Assembly: GCF_000013605.1 (NCBI RefSeq)
Contig: NC_007908.1
Span: 930,001-994,000 of the forward strand
Length of the DNA stretch: 64,000 nucleotides
DNA from: Rhodoferax ferrireducens T118
Lineage (GTDB): Bacteria; Pseudomonadota; Gammaproteobacteria; Burkholderiales; Burkholderiaceae_C
Direction of reading: 5' to 3'
Both the position numbers and the translations under genes were made by a program. Below are positions 16,987-26,723 of the stretch, piece by piece; positions within the stretch are counted from its first letter, which is position 1, and every line of letters begins with the position of its first letter. Below the pieces are notes generated by a model. That model did not search any database. It was not told the DNA's origin and saw only the letters and a program-made list of their open reading frames with translations.

Positions 16987-17790
16987 ATGCAACCCATCAG
17001 CGACAGCGAGTTTTCCCAGTTCCAGCACTTTATCTTTGAAGAGGCGGGCATCACCTTGTCCACTGCCAAAAAAGCACTGGTCACTGGGCGGCTGTCCAAA
17101 CGCCTGGTACACCATCGGTTGGACAGCTTTGGCGAGTACTTTCGGTTGCTCAAATCGGGCCATCAGGCGCAGGAAGTACAGATGGCAGTGGACTTGCTCA
17201 CGACCAATGAAACCTATTTTTTCCGTGAGCCCAAACATTTTGAGTTTCTGCGCAAGCAGGCGTTGGCCGCGCACAACCGGCCGCAGATGTTTCGGGTCTG
17301 GAGCGCTGCCAGCTCTAGCGGAGAAGAGGCTTACAGCATTGCCATGGTGCTGGCCGATTGCCTGGAATCGACGCCCTGGGAAGTGATGGGTAGCGACATC
17401 AGCACGCGGGTATTGGCGGGCGCCCAGCGCGCCCTCTACACCATGGAGCGAGCCCGCCACGTATCACCGGCCTATCTGCAACGCTTTTGTCTGAGGGGCC
17501 GCGATGAACACGAGGGTAGCCTGCTGGTGGACCGCCAGTTGCGCAGCCGCGTGCATTTTCGTCAGGTCAACCTAAACACCCCGCTGCCTGACTTGGGGTC
17601 CTTCGATGTTATTTTCTTGCGCAATGTGATGATTTATTTCAACGAAGAAACCAAGCGCCAAGTGGTGGCGCGTGTGGTTTCAGCCCTCAAACCAGGGGGA
17701 TACTTTTGCATTGGGCACTCCGAGAGCCTGAACGACATCACGCAGGCGGTGAAGGCAATTGCCCCATCCATTTATCAAAAGCCAGCTTGA
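16987..17790 (+). CDS. cheR: CheR chemoreceptor methyltransferase
   Basis: This 267-residue SAM-dependent methyltransferase has an N-terminal helical CheR domain (~5-65), TNETYFFREP, the SAM-binding loop VWSAASSSGEEAYSIAMVL, and FDVIFLRNVMIYF. It methylates receptor glutamates, opposed by CheB. The cheD start lies one base after its stop, so the two are coupled. About 170 bp separate it from cheW, the largest gap inside the operon. Confidence 0.93.
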   Translation: MQPISDSEFSQFQHFIFEEAGITLSTAKKALVTGRLSKRLVHHRLDSFGEYFRLLKSGHQAQEVQMAVDLLTTNETYFFREPKHFEFLRKQALAAHNRPQMFRVWSAASSSGEEAYSIAMVLADCLESTPWEVMGSDISTRVLAGAQRALYTMERARHVSPAYLQRFCLRGRDEHEGSLLVDRQLRSRVHFRQVNLNTPLPDLGSFDVIFLRNVMIYFNEETKRQVVARVVSALKPGGYFCIGHSESLNDITQAVKAIAPSIYQKPA

Positions 17791-17791
17791 C

Positions 17792-18313
17792 ATGTCTCGC
17801 AAGAAGAAACCGATTGATATTTTTTTGCAGCCGGGCGAATATTTTGTCGCCGACGCTGGCTACCAGATTCGCACCATGCTGGGCTCGTGTGTGTCGATCA
17901 CCTTGTGGCACCCAGCGACACGCCAGGGTGCAATGTCACATTTTTTGCTTCCCACACGCGGCGCGTCCAAGCCCAAACAAACGCTGGACGCACGCTATGG
18001 CGACGAGGCGCTGAAGCTGATGCTGATTGAGCTGCAGCGCCTGGGCATACCCTCGGCGCAGTGCCAGGGCAAGATATTTGGCGGCGGCAATATGTTTCCG
18101 GGCAACTTGCGCTCTGGCGCCTTGAACGTCGGGCAACGCAACGGCGAAGCAGCGCTGACCTTGTTGCGTGAACACGGGATTCCCGTCATGTCCGAGAGCC
18201 TGTTTGGCATTGGCCACCGACAAATCGTTTTTGATGTCAGCAATGGCGATGTCTGGTCGCACCAGGTCATGCCCATCGGGACCGACTCCGGGGATAAAGG
18301 AGATTTACTGTGA
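17792..18313 (+). CDS. cheD: CheD receptor deamidase
   Basis: I chose ATG 17792 (MSRKKKP), one base after the cheR stop; the longer frame from 17759 lies in cheR. The 173-residue protein carries the CheD catalytic Cys in [13 protein letters not shown] and His in MSHFLLP, the expected Cys-His dyad, plus the conserved GGGNMF. CheD deamidates receptor glutamines and can be controlled by CheY-P/CheC systems. It overlaps cheB by four bases (GTGA). Confidence 0.92.
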   Translation: MSRKKKPIDIFLQPGEYFVADAGYQIRTMLGSCVSITLWHPATRQGAMSHFLLPTRGASKPKQTLDARYGDEALKLMLIELQRLGIPSAQCQGKIFGGGNMFPGNLRSGALNVGQRNGEAALTLLREHGIPVMSESLFGIGHRQIVFDVSNGDVWSHQVMPIGTDSGDKGDLL

Positions 18314-19365
18314 GTCGTATCAAAGTGATGGTGGTGGACGACTCGGCCGTTGTGCGCCAGGTGGTGGCAGGCTTGCTCGCCGACGACCCCGCTATTGAAG
18401 TGATAGCCGCCGTGGCCGACCCCATTTTGGCCATCGCCCGCATGAAGGTGCAGTGGCCGGACGTGTTTGTGCTCGACATTGAGATGCCCCGCATGGACGG
18501 CATCACTTTTCTGAAGAAAATCATGGCCGAGCGGCCCACACCAGTGGTAATTTGCTCAACCCTGACCGAAAAAGGCGCGCAGACCTCCATGGCAGCGCTC
18601 TCGGCAGGCGCGGTCGCCATCATCACCAAGCCCAAACTTGGACTGAAACAATTTTTGGTGGATGCGTCAGACGACCTGATTAGCGCTGTCAAGGCTGCCG
18701 CCCGCGCCAATGTGAAAAGGCTGCAGGTGGTCGAAAAGCTGACGGCAGATGCCATCTTGCCGGCCAGTGACAGGCACGACGCCATGCTCCAGACCACCGA
18801 ACGTGTTGTGGCTTTAGGCACTTCCACCGGCGGCACGCAGGCGCTGGAAGTTGTACTGACGGCTTTGCCCCGCGTGACACCCGGCATTGTGATCGTGCAG
18901 CACATGCCGGAGAAATTTACCGCCGAGTTTGCCAATCGGCTCAATGGTCTGTGCCAGATCACGGTGAGGGAAGCCAAAAACAACGACCGTGTAGTGCCAG
19001 GGCGCGCGCTGATCGCGCCCGGCGGCAAGCACATGCTGCTGCGACGCAACGGCGCGCAGTATTCGGTAGAAGTGTTGGACGGCCCGCTGGTGAACCGGCA
19101 TCGGCCATCGGTCGATGTGCTGTTCCGCTCCGTGGCCAGATGCGCTGGCGCCAACGCTTTAGGCGTGATCATGACCGGTATGGGCGATGATGGCGCCGCC
19201 GGTCTGGCTGAAATGCGCAAAGCCGGTGCCCGCACGCTGGCGCAGGACGAAGAAAGCTGTGTCGTCTATGGCATGCCCAAAGAGGCAGTCAAGCGCGGCG
19301 GCGTCGAGCGCAGCGTGCCGCTGGGGGCCATTGCACGCGAGATCATGGCGCAGATGGCAGGATGA
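18310..19365 (+). CDS. cheB: CheB receptor methylesterase
   Basis: The GTG start overlaps the cheD stop and follows AAAGGAG. The 351-residue protein has a receiver (D56 in VFVLDIEMP), a linker, and a methylesterase domain with the catalytic Ser ([11 protein letters not shown]), His (IVQHMPEKF) and Asp ([11 protein letters not shown]). It removes receptor methyl groups when phosphorylated by CheA. It is the last gene of the operon; no intrinsic terminator with a clear T tract follows. Confidence 0.93.
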   Translation: MSRIKVMVVDDSAVVRQVVAGLLADDPAIEVIAAVADPILAIARMKVQWPDVFVLDIEMPRMDGITFLKKIMAERPTPVVICSTLTEKGAQTSMAALSAGAVAIITKPKLGLKQFLVDASDDLISAVKAAARANVKRLQVVEKLTADAILPASDRHDAMLQTTERVVALGTSTGGTQALEVVLTALPRVTPGIVIVQHMPEKFTAEFANRLNGLCQITVREAKNNDRVVPGRALIAPGGKHMLLRRNGAQYSVEVLDGPLVNRHRPSVDVLFRSVARCAGANALGVIMTGMGDDGAAGLAEMRKAGARTLAQDEESCVVYGMPKEAVKRGGVERSVPLGAIAREIMAQMAG

Positions 19366-19578
19366 CCCACGCGCCAACTTGGCAGTGGTTCAGGGCACTG
19401 GCGCTGCGATTCGGCCTGAATACATGTGCCGTTCCCACCTGAAAGCCGGTTAGTAAGTCGAGATATTGCCGGGCTGGGGAGCGCCGCCGGGCATCACGCA
19501 TTGTTTCCTCCAGTGCCCCGCCTGTTGGCAGGGGACACTGCACTGCTCATTGCGCTCATCGAGCGTCATAGCAAGGAA

Positions 19579-21069
19579 TCAATCCACTTCTCTCGTCTTG
19601 ATTGGTCGACTTGTTCCACGCAATTGCCATGCCGCGACTATCGCAAGTGCACATAGTCCGGCCAGCATGAGAAACGATTCGTTGAATGCCGTCAGCCGAT
19701 CCGGATTGGTATTGGGATGTGAAAGTAATTGGCCATGAGTCTCCAGGCGCCATTCCAGCACCAGGGCGCTCAAACTCACGCCGAAGGCACCTCCCACCAT
19801 GCGCACGAAGCTAATGACACTGGAGCCCTGCGCAATCAGATTTTTCGACAACCCCCTCATAGAACCCAGGTTGAGAGATGGCAGAATGAATCCGAGCCCG
19901 ATACGACCCACAATCACCCAAAGAGCGATGATCCAGACTGCTGTTTGCAGGCCCACCGTCACCATCAAACCGAACCCCAAAGCTAACATCGTTAATCCGA
20001 TACTGACCAGAATATGTGTGGGACGCTTATCAGCCAGTCGACCCACTATTGGGATGGTGATAGCCAATACCAATCCCGCTGGCATCATCAAGGTACCGAC
20101 ATACGAGGCGGACATTCCAAGGCCCATTTGCAGGTAAACCGGCAGCAAATAGGTTGAACCGAATAGAGCCGTTCCATAAATGAACGAGACGATACTTCCC
20201 ATGGCGAACTGACGGTGACCAAAGAGCGCCAGGTTCATCAGCGGTGCCTGCTGGTGAAGACCTCTGTGGACGTGGCTCAGGCGGTGCTGCCACTTCACAA
20301 AAGATAGCAACGACACCAACGACACACAAAGCAAGACGGCTGATTTGGTAATCGGACCGTTTTGAAGTGTGACCAGGCCATTGAGCAGGCAAAGTGTGGC
20401 TGTCGTCGCCAATAGCAGGCCGAACCAGTCCAAATTCGCCTTGCTTTCGCTGGATGACTCCTGGCCCATGTGGGCCACCGGAATGAATCGTCGGGCCATG
20501 TACAAGGAAGCGATACAAAACGGCACCACCATGAAGAAGGTGGCACGCCAGCTAAACCAGTCAACCAGCAGCCCGCCGATGCTGGGGCCAATGGCCGGAG
20601 CCAACACCACACCCATCCCAAAGAAACCACTGGCACGCCCTTGCTCGTCGGCCGCGAATGCACGCAGGATGATGATGGCTGGGATCGGTTGCACGACACC
20701 AGAGGCCAGACCCTCGGCCACCCGTGCCACCAATACCAGATCAAAATTGCTGGACAGCCCGCCGGCAATCCCCCCGACAAACAGCAACCATATAGCACCT
20801 GAGTAGGTCTTGCGATAACCAAAGCGCGACAGTAACCACGGCGTCGTCAGCATCGAGATGGTCATGGCGACCATGAATCCTGATGAAACCCACTGCATGC
20901 GATCCTGCCCCAGCACAAAGTAGCGGCTCATGTCGGGGACAGCCACATTGATGATCGTTGAGGACATGATTGACGCCACGGTGCCAATCATCACCGTCAA
21001 CAGCAGAAGCCAGCGATAACGCGGGCCGTATTGAATCTGGAGTGCCTCCAGGGCCGTTGATTGAGTCAC
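19579..21069 (-). CDS. MFS drug-efflux transporter, DHA2 (14-helix) type
   Basis: The 496-residue membrane protein starts at a GTG. It has about 14 hydrophobic segments, motif A-like RFGYRKT and LADKRPT between helices 2-3 and 8-9, and a motif C-like GMGVVLAPAIGPSIGG, all typical of EmrB/QacA-type drug:proton antiporters. No membrane-fusion partner (EmrA) or regulator lies next to it. It points away from the patatin gene across a 311-bp gap. Substrate cannot be predicted. Confidence 0.85.
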   Translation of the reverse strand: MTQSTALEALQIQYGPRYRWLLLLTVMIGTVASIMSSTIINVAVPDMSRYFVLGQDRMQWVSSGFMVAMTISMLTTPWLLSRFGYRKTYSGAIWLLFVGGIAGGLSSNFDLVLVARVAEGLASGVVQPIPAIIILRAFAADEQGRASGFFGMGVVLAPAIGPSIGGLLVDWFSWRATFFMVVPFCIASLYMARRFIPVAHMGQESSSESKANLDWFGLLLATTATLCLLNGLVTLQNGPITKSAVLLCVSLVSLLSFVKWQHRLSHVHRGLHQQAPLMNLALFGHRQFAMGSIVSFIYGTALFGSTYLLPVYLQMGLGMSASYVGTLMMPAGLVLAITIPIVGRLADKRPTHILVSIGLTMLALGFGLMVTVGLQTAVWIIALWVIVGRIGLGFILPSLNLGSMRGLSKNLIAQGSSVISFVRMVGGAFGVSLSALVLEWRLETHGQLLSHPNTNPDRLTAFNESFLMLAGLCALAIVAAWQLRGTSRPIKTREVD

Positions 21070-21380
21070 GCGTCTAGCCTACAAATCCAGCCGGCACCCG
21101 CCCGGAGTGGTGCAAGCACCCCCACAACAAGGGGAAAAACCAGAAAACGAAAAGCTGCTTCTAATCTTATTAATGTGCAACCCATCAATGTCATCTTATC
21201 AGTGGAAGCAGTGCGGCCAGATTCCACTGGCGCGCAATAATGACTTTGGGAACGTTCCAGGAGGCGGACCCTGATCAGTGCCAGCAAACGCCGCAAGAGG
21301 TCGCCAGCATGACGATTTCGGATCGCCGGACCTCAACGTCAAGCTAACGGACTGCGTCGATTTTTTGTTAACCTCCCCAT
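21070..21380. other. Divergent intergenic region (311 bp)
   Basis: This separates the MFS gene from the patatin gene and should hold both promoters. An AT-richer block lies at 21150-21200. No coding frame, hairpin or repeat stands out. Confidence 0.5.
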
Positions 21381-22508
21381 ATGACCCTGACGCCCCACAA
21401 CTCTCCCAATAATCAATCCAACAGAGACATGCCCCGTGTCAACCTGGCGCTCCAGGGCGGCGGCTCACATGGCGCGTTCACCTGGGGTGTGCTCGATGCG
21501 CTGCTCGAAGATGGCCGCATTTCGCTGGAAGGCATCAGTGGCACCAGCGCTGGCGCGATGAACGCGGTGGCGCTGGCCCAGGGATTTGCCCAGGCCAATG
21601 ACAAAATGAAGGCCGATCCACGGGAGGCGGCGCGCGAAGCATTGGCTAATTTCTGGCACGGTATTGTTCAAATGGGGGCGCTGTCTGAGGCGCAGCGGGC
21701 ACCCTTCGACCTTTTGTTTGGCCGGATGGGTGGCGACAACTCGTCGACTGCCGTGTGGGCCAATGCGATGACCAACTTTTGGTCCAGCGCCATGTCGCCC
21801 TATCAGAACAATCCGTTTGACCTTAACCCGTTGCGTAATTTTTTGCAGAGCCAGGTCGATTTTGAGGGCCTGGCCCGCCTGCCAACGCTCAAGGTGTTCG
21901 TGGTGGCCACGCGCGTTTCCACCGGCAAGGCCGAGGTGTTCTCAGGCAAGCGCCTGACAGCCGATGCTGTCATGGCGTCCGCTTGTTTGCCGATGGCGTT
22001 TAAGGCTGTCGAGATTGAAGGTGACCACTTTTGGGATGGCGGCTACTCAGGCAACCCGGCTATTCATCCCCTGATTTATGACTGCAGCAGCCGCGATATC
22101 CTACTGGTGCAGATCAATCCGATCAAGCGCGACAAGTTGCCCACCACCGGTGCCCAAATCCTGGACCGCATGAACGAGGTCACCTTTAACGCCGGGCTGA
22201 TCGCCGAGATGCGCGCCATTGATTTCGTGAAGCGCTTGCTGGCCGCAGGCAAACTCGATCCAGCGAACTACAAAGATGTGTTGATGCACCGCATTGACGG
22301 TGGCGAAGCGCTGGAGGCTTTTTCCGCCTCCACCAAAACGTCGACCAGAGAGAGCCTGATCCACTCATTGCGCGACCTGGGTCAGGCCAATGCGCGCGCC
22401 TGGCTGACCAAGCACTACAGCTCGCTGGGTGCGAAGTGCACGGTGAACATTCAGCAGGACTATCTGGACGATATGAGGGTGCCAGTGACGCCCAGGGCAG
22501 AAACCTAG
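21381..22508 (+). CDS. Patatin-like phospholipase
   Basis: The 375-residue protein has the patatin oxyanion loop LALQGGGSHGAFTWG (about residues 20-34), the nucleophile elbow GISGTSAGAMN (catalytic Ser in GTSAG) and the catalytic Asp in WDGGYSGNP. No signal peptide or membrane anchor is seen, so it is probably a cytosolic lipid acyl hydrolase. Such enzymes serve in membrane lipid turnover. The start could also be the ATG at 21429 just before the conserved core; neither has a clear ribosome-binding site. Confidence 0.88.
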   Translation: MTLTPHNSPNNQSNRDMPRVNLALQGGGSHGAFTWGVLDALLEDGRISLEGISGTSAGAMNAVALAQGFAQANDKMKADPREAAREALANFWHGIVQMGALSEAQRAPFDLLFGRMGGDNSSTAVWANAMTNFWSSAMSPYQNNPFDLNPLRNFLQSQVDFEGLARLPTLKVFVVATRVSTGKAEVFSGKRLTADAVMASACLPMAFKAVEIEGDHFWDGGYSGNPAIHPLIYDCSSRDILLVQINPIKRDKLPTTGAQILDRMNEVTFNAGLIAEMRAIDFVKRLLAAGKLDPANYKDVLMHRIDGGEALEAFSASTKTSTRESLIHSLRDLGQANARAWLTKHYSSLGAKCTVNIQQDYLDDMRVPVTPRAET

Positions 22509-22838
22509 CAGTCACACGGACGGCGCAAGCGTCGCTCTGTCCCGGCACAGTCGTTGACGGCCTGGCACCGACTGCACATGGTGCAACCGATGCATCAAGC
22601 TGGTCATCGAGACATGGCCATGATTGCAATGCTGGTGGCAAACCCGTCTGTCCGCACCAGAACTCGCAGCGTGCCCAGGTGGGCGGCCACATACACAGCA
22701 CGAATGGCGACAAAGGCCTTCCCACTGCCGAAATTTGCCGCAACGCTCCAACGGCCCTCAGGATACTGTGAACCTCAGGGTGCTCCAACATGAATTTCCC
22801 AGGCAAGATTGCACTGCGTGCTTAACTAGCATCCATCG
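22509..22838. other. Gene-free stretch (330 bp)
   Basis: Short overlapping frames exist on both strands but none has a ribosome-binding site plus recognisable sequence. It lies between the 3' ends of two converging genes and may hold terminators, though I see no hairpin with a T tract. Confidence 0.4.
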
Positions 22839-23297
22839 TTAATTGCGGTATGGATTGTTCGGGAGGCGGTCGTAGCGATTGCGAACACCGTCGCCGTCAC
22901 GATCGCGGTCCTGCTGGTTCACGATGCCATCGCGGTCGAGATCACCGTAAGGACCATAGAGGCGTGCCTGGCGCCACTGATTGCGCGGGCCGCCCGGAGC
23001 GTAGATGTTGACGATGCGATCGCGGTCGCGGTCGTGGTCGCCGTAAAGGCCGCGGCGTTGCCAATGTTGCCCGTCATTGCGTCGACCATCGCCGTAGCGC
23101 CGATAGTAGTCGGGCGCGGGCGTGTAGAAAGGCAGGGGCTGCACATACACAGGGGCCGGCTGCACGTAGACGCCTGGCACCTGCACGCCGATGGAGAAGT
23201 GCACATCGTCACGGGCGTGCGCCGATGACGTCACCGCGAAAGCGCCAAGTGCAACCGCAACTGCTGCGAGCGATTTAATGGCAATGAGATGCTTCAT
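22839..23297 (-). CDS. Secreted protein with Asp-rich calcium-binding-type repeats
   Basis: ATG 23297 follows CAAGGAG. The 152-residue product has a signal peptide (about residues 1-26, ending SSAHA), a Pro/Val/Tyr-rich segment (VYVQPAPVYVQPLPFY), then Asp/Arg/Asn-rich repeats of the D-x-D-x-D-G type: DHDRDRD, DLDRDGIVNQQD, DRDGDGVRNRYD. Such repeats bind Ca2+ in thrombospondin type 3 and dockerin-like modules. Similar short exported proteins are frequent in Betaproteobacteria and have no assigned function. Confidence 0.75.
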   Translation of the reverse strand: MKHLIAIKSLAAVAVALGAFAVTSSAHARDDVHFSIGVQVPGVYVQPAPVYVQPLPFYTPAPDYYRRYGDGRRNDGQHWQRRGLYGDHDRDRDRIVNIYAPGGPRNQWRQARLYGPYGDLDRDGIVNQQDRDRDGDGVRNRYDRLPNNPYRN

Positions 23298-23986
23298 GAA
23301 AAACTCCTTGAGTTGGTATGGATCACATCTTGCGCGTCCGTGTATGAACGCAAGCTGAACCGATTCAAGAAAGATCTTGAGCAGCGTGGAGGTTAGGCGC
23401 CCGGCAGCACAATGTCCACCTGCGCCCCACCCAACTCCGTGCGAAACAGCTTCAGCGCACCTTCGTGTCTGACCACCAAGTCGTGTACCACCGCTATCAG
23501 GCATCTCGTCTGCGCGAATTTGGCTCACCCCAGACCGGCCGTTCGTGACCAACTGCACTTGGTCGGCTCCGGGTGTTCAGATCGGTGAAATCGTCGCCAT
23601 AAAACCGACCCGGATGCTCACGTTTGAACGGCTGGTTTGGAGGAGGCGGTTCGGAAAGTCGAATGTCGCCGGTGGGGCGTCTGGAGCCAGCCAACTCTCT
23701 CGGAGGCTGACCGTCAAAGTTGAAGGTCGGCAATGGAGCGTGGTGTATTTCGGTTGTGCAGCGAGACTGTGTGAAAACTCAAGAATTTGAGCCTATGCGA
23801 AAGCCTGATTCAGGGCACAACAGCAGCCAGCCATGAACTTAAAGATCTGACGTTCGTGTGCTCGACCAGACAAGCCAGAGCGGCCATTCGTGGATTTGGG
23901 GTTATCAAGGCTTCTTTGATCAAGCTCAAGACCGGAAGTTGAGGGATCAACGTCAGGCTGGGCCATTCACCGTCACACCGCGAAGG
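23298..23986. other. Gene debris region (689 bp)
   Basis: Apart from the sensor-kinase tail at 23393-23500 there is only a 78-codon minus-strand frame (23497-23733) rich in Pro and Arg that I do not recognise and that has no ribosome-binding site. The stretch looks like eroded coding DNA. Confidence 0.45.
23393..23500 (-). pseudogene. C-terminal remnant of a sensor histidine kinase
   Basis: On the minus strand the frame reads AVVHDLVVRHEGALKLF followed by TELGGAQVDIVLPGA and a stop. This is the G2 box and last strand of a HATPase domain as in QseC/TctE-type kinases (normally GLAIV-x-DLV-x-RHGG...). The glycine-rich part and all upstream domains are gone, so it is a broken gene. Confidence 0.5.
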
Positions 23987-24907
23987 TCACTGCCCAACGC
24001 CCGATTCATCAAGGTAGGCCACCAGCACGCCGTGCAGCCAATCCATGACAACGCGCACGCGGGTCGACAGGTTTCGGCGATGGGCATACACCAGCGACAA
24101 GGGCATGGGGGGCGCCGTCCAGCCGGTCAGCACCTCCACCAGTTGACCCTGCGCGATCAACTCTCGGACGCCCACAAAGGGCACCTGAATAATCCCCAAG
24201 CTCGCCAGGCAAGCGGCCTGATAGGCCTCAGCGTTGTTCACCGTGATCGGGCCTTGCATGGGTATGGCAATTTCTTCACCAACCTGGGTGCATTCAAACC
24301 CGCTTACTTTAGCGCCCAGGGTCGCGGTGTAATGCACGAGTGTGTGCTTTGCCAGATCTTCCAAGGAATGCGGAACTCCAAAACGCGCCATGTAGCCGGG
24401 ACTCACGCAATTGGCCATGCGCAAATCACCGACGGGCCGCGCAATCAATCCCGGCTCAGTCACTTTTCCGGCGCGAACGACGCAGTCGAATCCCTCCCGT
24501 ACCAGATCAACCCGCCGCTCGGTGCTGCTGATTTCAATTTGCAGCTGCGGATGCTGTTGCAGCAAATCAGGCAGTCGCGGTAAAACGGCTTGGCGCGCGA
24601 CCACGGTCGACATGTCCAGCCGGATGCGTCCCTTCAAAGCGTTGGAGCTTTGCAGTTGAAACATGGTTTGCAGCTCGTCCATGTCGGACAGGGCATCCTT
24701 GCACCGCTCGTAAAACGATTGACCGTCGTGAGTCAGCACGACTTTGCGAGTGGTCCGGTGCAGCAAGCGCACGCCAAGCCGGTTTTCCAATTGCTGCACC
24801 GCGTTCGACACGCTGGCTTTGGGCAACCCAAGGCTGTCTGCCGCCTGGGTGAAGCTCAATAGCTCGGCCACCCTCGAGAAGACAAGCATGTGATCTAAAA
24901 AACTCAT
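23987..24907 (-). CDS. LysR-family transcriptional regulator
   Basis: The 306-residue protein has an N-terminal winged HTH (SFTQAADSLGLPKASVSNAVQQLENRLGVRLLHRTTR, here in parts, residues ~18-52) and a LysR substrate-binding domain with two Rossmann-like halves. It is divergent from the SDR gene at 25014. A dyad TTGTTC-N9-GAACAA overlaps its start codon, the expected autoregulatory site. LysR proteins usually regulate the divergent gene; the inducer is not evident. Confidence 0.9.
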   Translation of the reverse strand: MSFLDHMLVFSRVAELLSFTQAADSLGLPKASVSNAVQQLENRLGVRLLHRTTRKVVLTHDGQSFYERCKDALSDMDELQTMFQLQSSNALKGRIRLDMSTVVARQAVLPRLPDLLQQHPQLQIEISSTERRVDLVREGFDCVVRAGKVTEPGLIARPVGDLRMANCVSPGYMARFGVPHSLEDLAKHTLVHYTATLGAKVSGFECTQVGEEIAIPMQGPITVNNAEAYQAACLASLGIIQVPFVGVRELIAQGQLVEVLTGWTAPPMPLSLVYAHRRNLSTRVRVVMDWLHGVLVAYLDESGVGQ

Positions 24908-24927
24908 TGTTCAATTTTATAGAACAA
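24907..24927. promoter_or_regulatory. Candidate LysR operator
   Basis: TTGTTC-AATTTTATA-GAACAA is a perfect 6-bp dyad of LysR-box form (T-N11-A is contained in it). It overlaps the LysR ATG and lies 87 bp upstream of the SDR start, fitting autorepression and control of the divergent gene. Confidence 0.6.
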
Positions 24928-25013
24928 ACAAATCAAATGCGGCATGTTTATCCAGACAAAAGCAATCAATAGACTCCCTTTATTCGTCATCTCAACCACC
25001 AAGGAATCACACC

Positions 25014-25778
25014 ATGCAAACATCACCCTCCATCGCTTTGGTCACCGGCGGTAGCCGTGGTCTGGGCAAAAGCACCGCACTCCACCTGGCCAGGCAAGGC
25101 CATGACGTCATCCTGACCTACCGTAGCAAACAGGCAGAAGCTAACGATGTCGTCGCGCAAATTGAGGCCATGGGCCAAAAGGCGGTGGCGCTTGCGCTCA
25201 ATGTTTCCGACAGCAGCAGCTTTGCAGGTTTTGCGGCCCAGGTGCGCGACGTGCTTCTTGCGCAAGGGGGCCGCACGACATTCAATGTACTGATCAACAA
25301 CGCAGGCACCGGCACGCATGCAAGCCTGATGGACACCACCGAGGTCCAGTTCGATGAACTGGTCAACGTGCACTTCAAGGGCGCCTTCTTTCTGACGCAA
25401 AAACTGCTTCCCCTGATGGCAGACGGCGGACGCATCGTCAACCTGTCGTCCGGACTGACGCGCTTTGCCTTGCCGGGCTACGCCGCATACGCCTCCATGA
25501 AAGGCGCAGTGGAAGTCATGACCCGTTACATGGCCAAGGAACTTGGGCCACGGGGTATTGCCGTCAACACGGTGGCACCCGGTGCCATTGCGACCGATTT
25601 CGGTGGCGGCGCCGTGCGCGACACTCCGCAACTCAATGCAATTGTCGCGTCACAGACTGCGCTGGGTCGCGTAGGTGAAGCCGACGACATCGGTGCCATG
25701 GTGGCCTCGTTGGTCTCACCTGCCAACCGTTGGATCAATGCACAGCGCATTGAAGTGTCGGGGGGGATGTTCGTTTGA
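25014..25778 (+). CDS. Short-chain dehydrogenase/reductase
   Basis: The 254-residue classical SDR has the NAD(P) loop TGGSRGLGKS (11-20), NNAG, the catalytic Ser (NLSSGLTRF) and Tyr-x3-Lys (YASMK), and the PG motif VAPGAIATDF. The R and following residues after the glycine loop suggest NADP(H) preference (inference). It sits alone, divergent from the LysR gene that probably regulates it. The substrate cannot be inferred. Confidence 0.9.
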   Translation: MQTSPSIALVTGGSRGLGKSTALHLARQGHDVILTYRSKQAEANDVVAQIEAMGQKAVALALNVSDSSSFAGFAAQVRDVLLAQGGRTTFNVLINNAGTGTHASLMDTTEVQFDELVNVHFKGAFFLTQKLLPLMADGGRIVNLSSGLTRFALPGYAAYASMKGAVEVMTRYMAKELGPRGIAVNTVAPGAIATDFGGGAVRDTPQLNAIVASQTALGRVGEADDIGAMVASLVSPANRWINAQRIEVSGGMFV

Positions 25779-26097
25779 GTCAGCGACTCCACGAAAGATC
25801 AGGCGGGGAGAGTCCGGTCTGGGGTGGCAGTATGAAAAGTTGAAGGGCTGGAGTGGGTCTGTTGCGGGTGTAGATCTTGAAGACTGATCGACTCAGCTGC
25901 CACCGTCAAGAAAAGACACAAAGTGGACTTAGCTACCTCAGATATCAAAGTCCCAAAGCAGTCAGTCAAAAGAAGAGATTCAAAGCAAACTTCCGAACGC
26001 ACCATGGTATCGGGGGCGGTCCCGGGAGACTCCAAGACTCTCACTGCCGCTGCGGTTCCGATGAACTCCAGGTTCGCACCGAAAGATCTGATCCGGC
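25779..26097. other. Convergent intergenic region (319 bp)
   Basis: This lies between the 3' ends of the SDR and YceI genes. No gene, repeat or clear terminator seen. Confidence 0.45.
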
Positions 26098-26664
26098 TCA
26101 GTTCTTATAGGCATCCACCGGAACGCTGATGGACACTTCATCGCTGACCACCGGGATGTATTTGGTCAAGCCGAAGTCAGATCGCTTCAATTTCGCCGTG
26201 ATGTTGCCAGAACATAGTGATCTCTTGTCCACCGAACTGTTCCCGCATTGAAAGTCCTTGACCGTAACGCGCAGCGGTTTTGTCACACCCAGCATCGTGA
26301 ACAACCCGTCTGCCGCGACAATTTTTTCTCCGTTAAAAACCAATTTTTCAGATTTGAAATTCATGGTCGGAAACTTCTTCACGTTGAACAAGCCTGGGTC
26401 AGACAAATGGCTAGTCCATGCTGCCGACCCCATGTCAATTGACGCAGACTGGATCGTGAAATCAACGCTGCCGGTCTTGGCTACCAAGTCCAGAATGACT
26501 TTGCCATGGGTCTTCTTGAATGTGCCTCGCTGCGAAGAAAATCCTACTCGTGCAATATCGAAATTTGCCGGGGAGTACGCCGGATCGATCGTATAGGTGT
26601 CAGCCGCGAGCGTTGAAGTAACGACCGTACCCAGCACAATGGAAATGACCAGATATCTCTTCAT
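26098..26664 (-). CDS. YceI-family periplasmic lipocalin-like protein
   Basis: ATG 26664 follows GGAGGC. The 187-residue product has a signal peptide (about residues 1-20, ending TLAA) and a full YceI domain: YTIDPAYSPANFDIARVGFSSQRGTF in pieces, GSVDFTIQSASIDMG, and KLKRSDFGLTKYIPVVSDEVSI. YceI proteins are lipocalin-like barrels that bind polyisoprenoid lipids such as quinones. It is the third gene of a minus-strand run with the dihaem cytochrome and the cytochrome-porin, so a quinone or lipid role in that electron chain is possible (inference). Confidence 0.88.
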   Translation of the reverse strand: MKRYLVISIVLGTVVTSTLAADTYTIDPAYSPANFDIARVGFSSQRGTFKKTHGKVILDLVAKTGSVDFTIQSASIDMGSAAWTSHLSDPGLFNVKKFPTMNFKSEKLVFNGEKIVAADGLFTMLGVTKPLRVTVKDFQCGNSSVDKRSLCSGNITAKLKRSDFGLTKYIPVVSDEVSISVPVDAYKN

Positions 26665-26723
26665 AAAAGCCTCCAAAAACGGTTGCCAATCTTGCCGACC
26701 AAGTCGCGCGAGCAATCGCCCAA

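Noticed and set aside
18310..19365. Possibility that this is an isolated response regulator rather than CheB
   Set aside because: The Ser/His/Asp methylesterase motifs and the cheR-cheD-cheB order are all present.
19366..19420. GCGCCA...TGGCGC pairing after cheB as an intrinsic terminator
   Set aside because: The loop is long and no T tract follows, so I do not call it.
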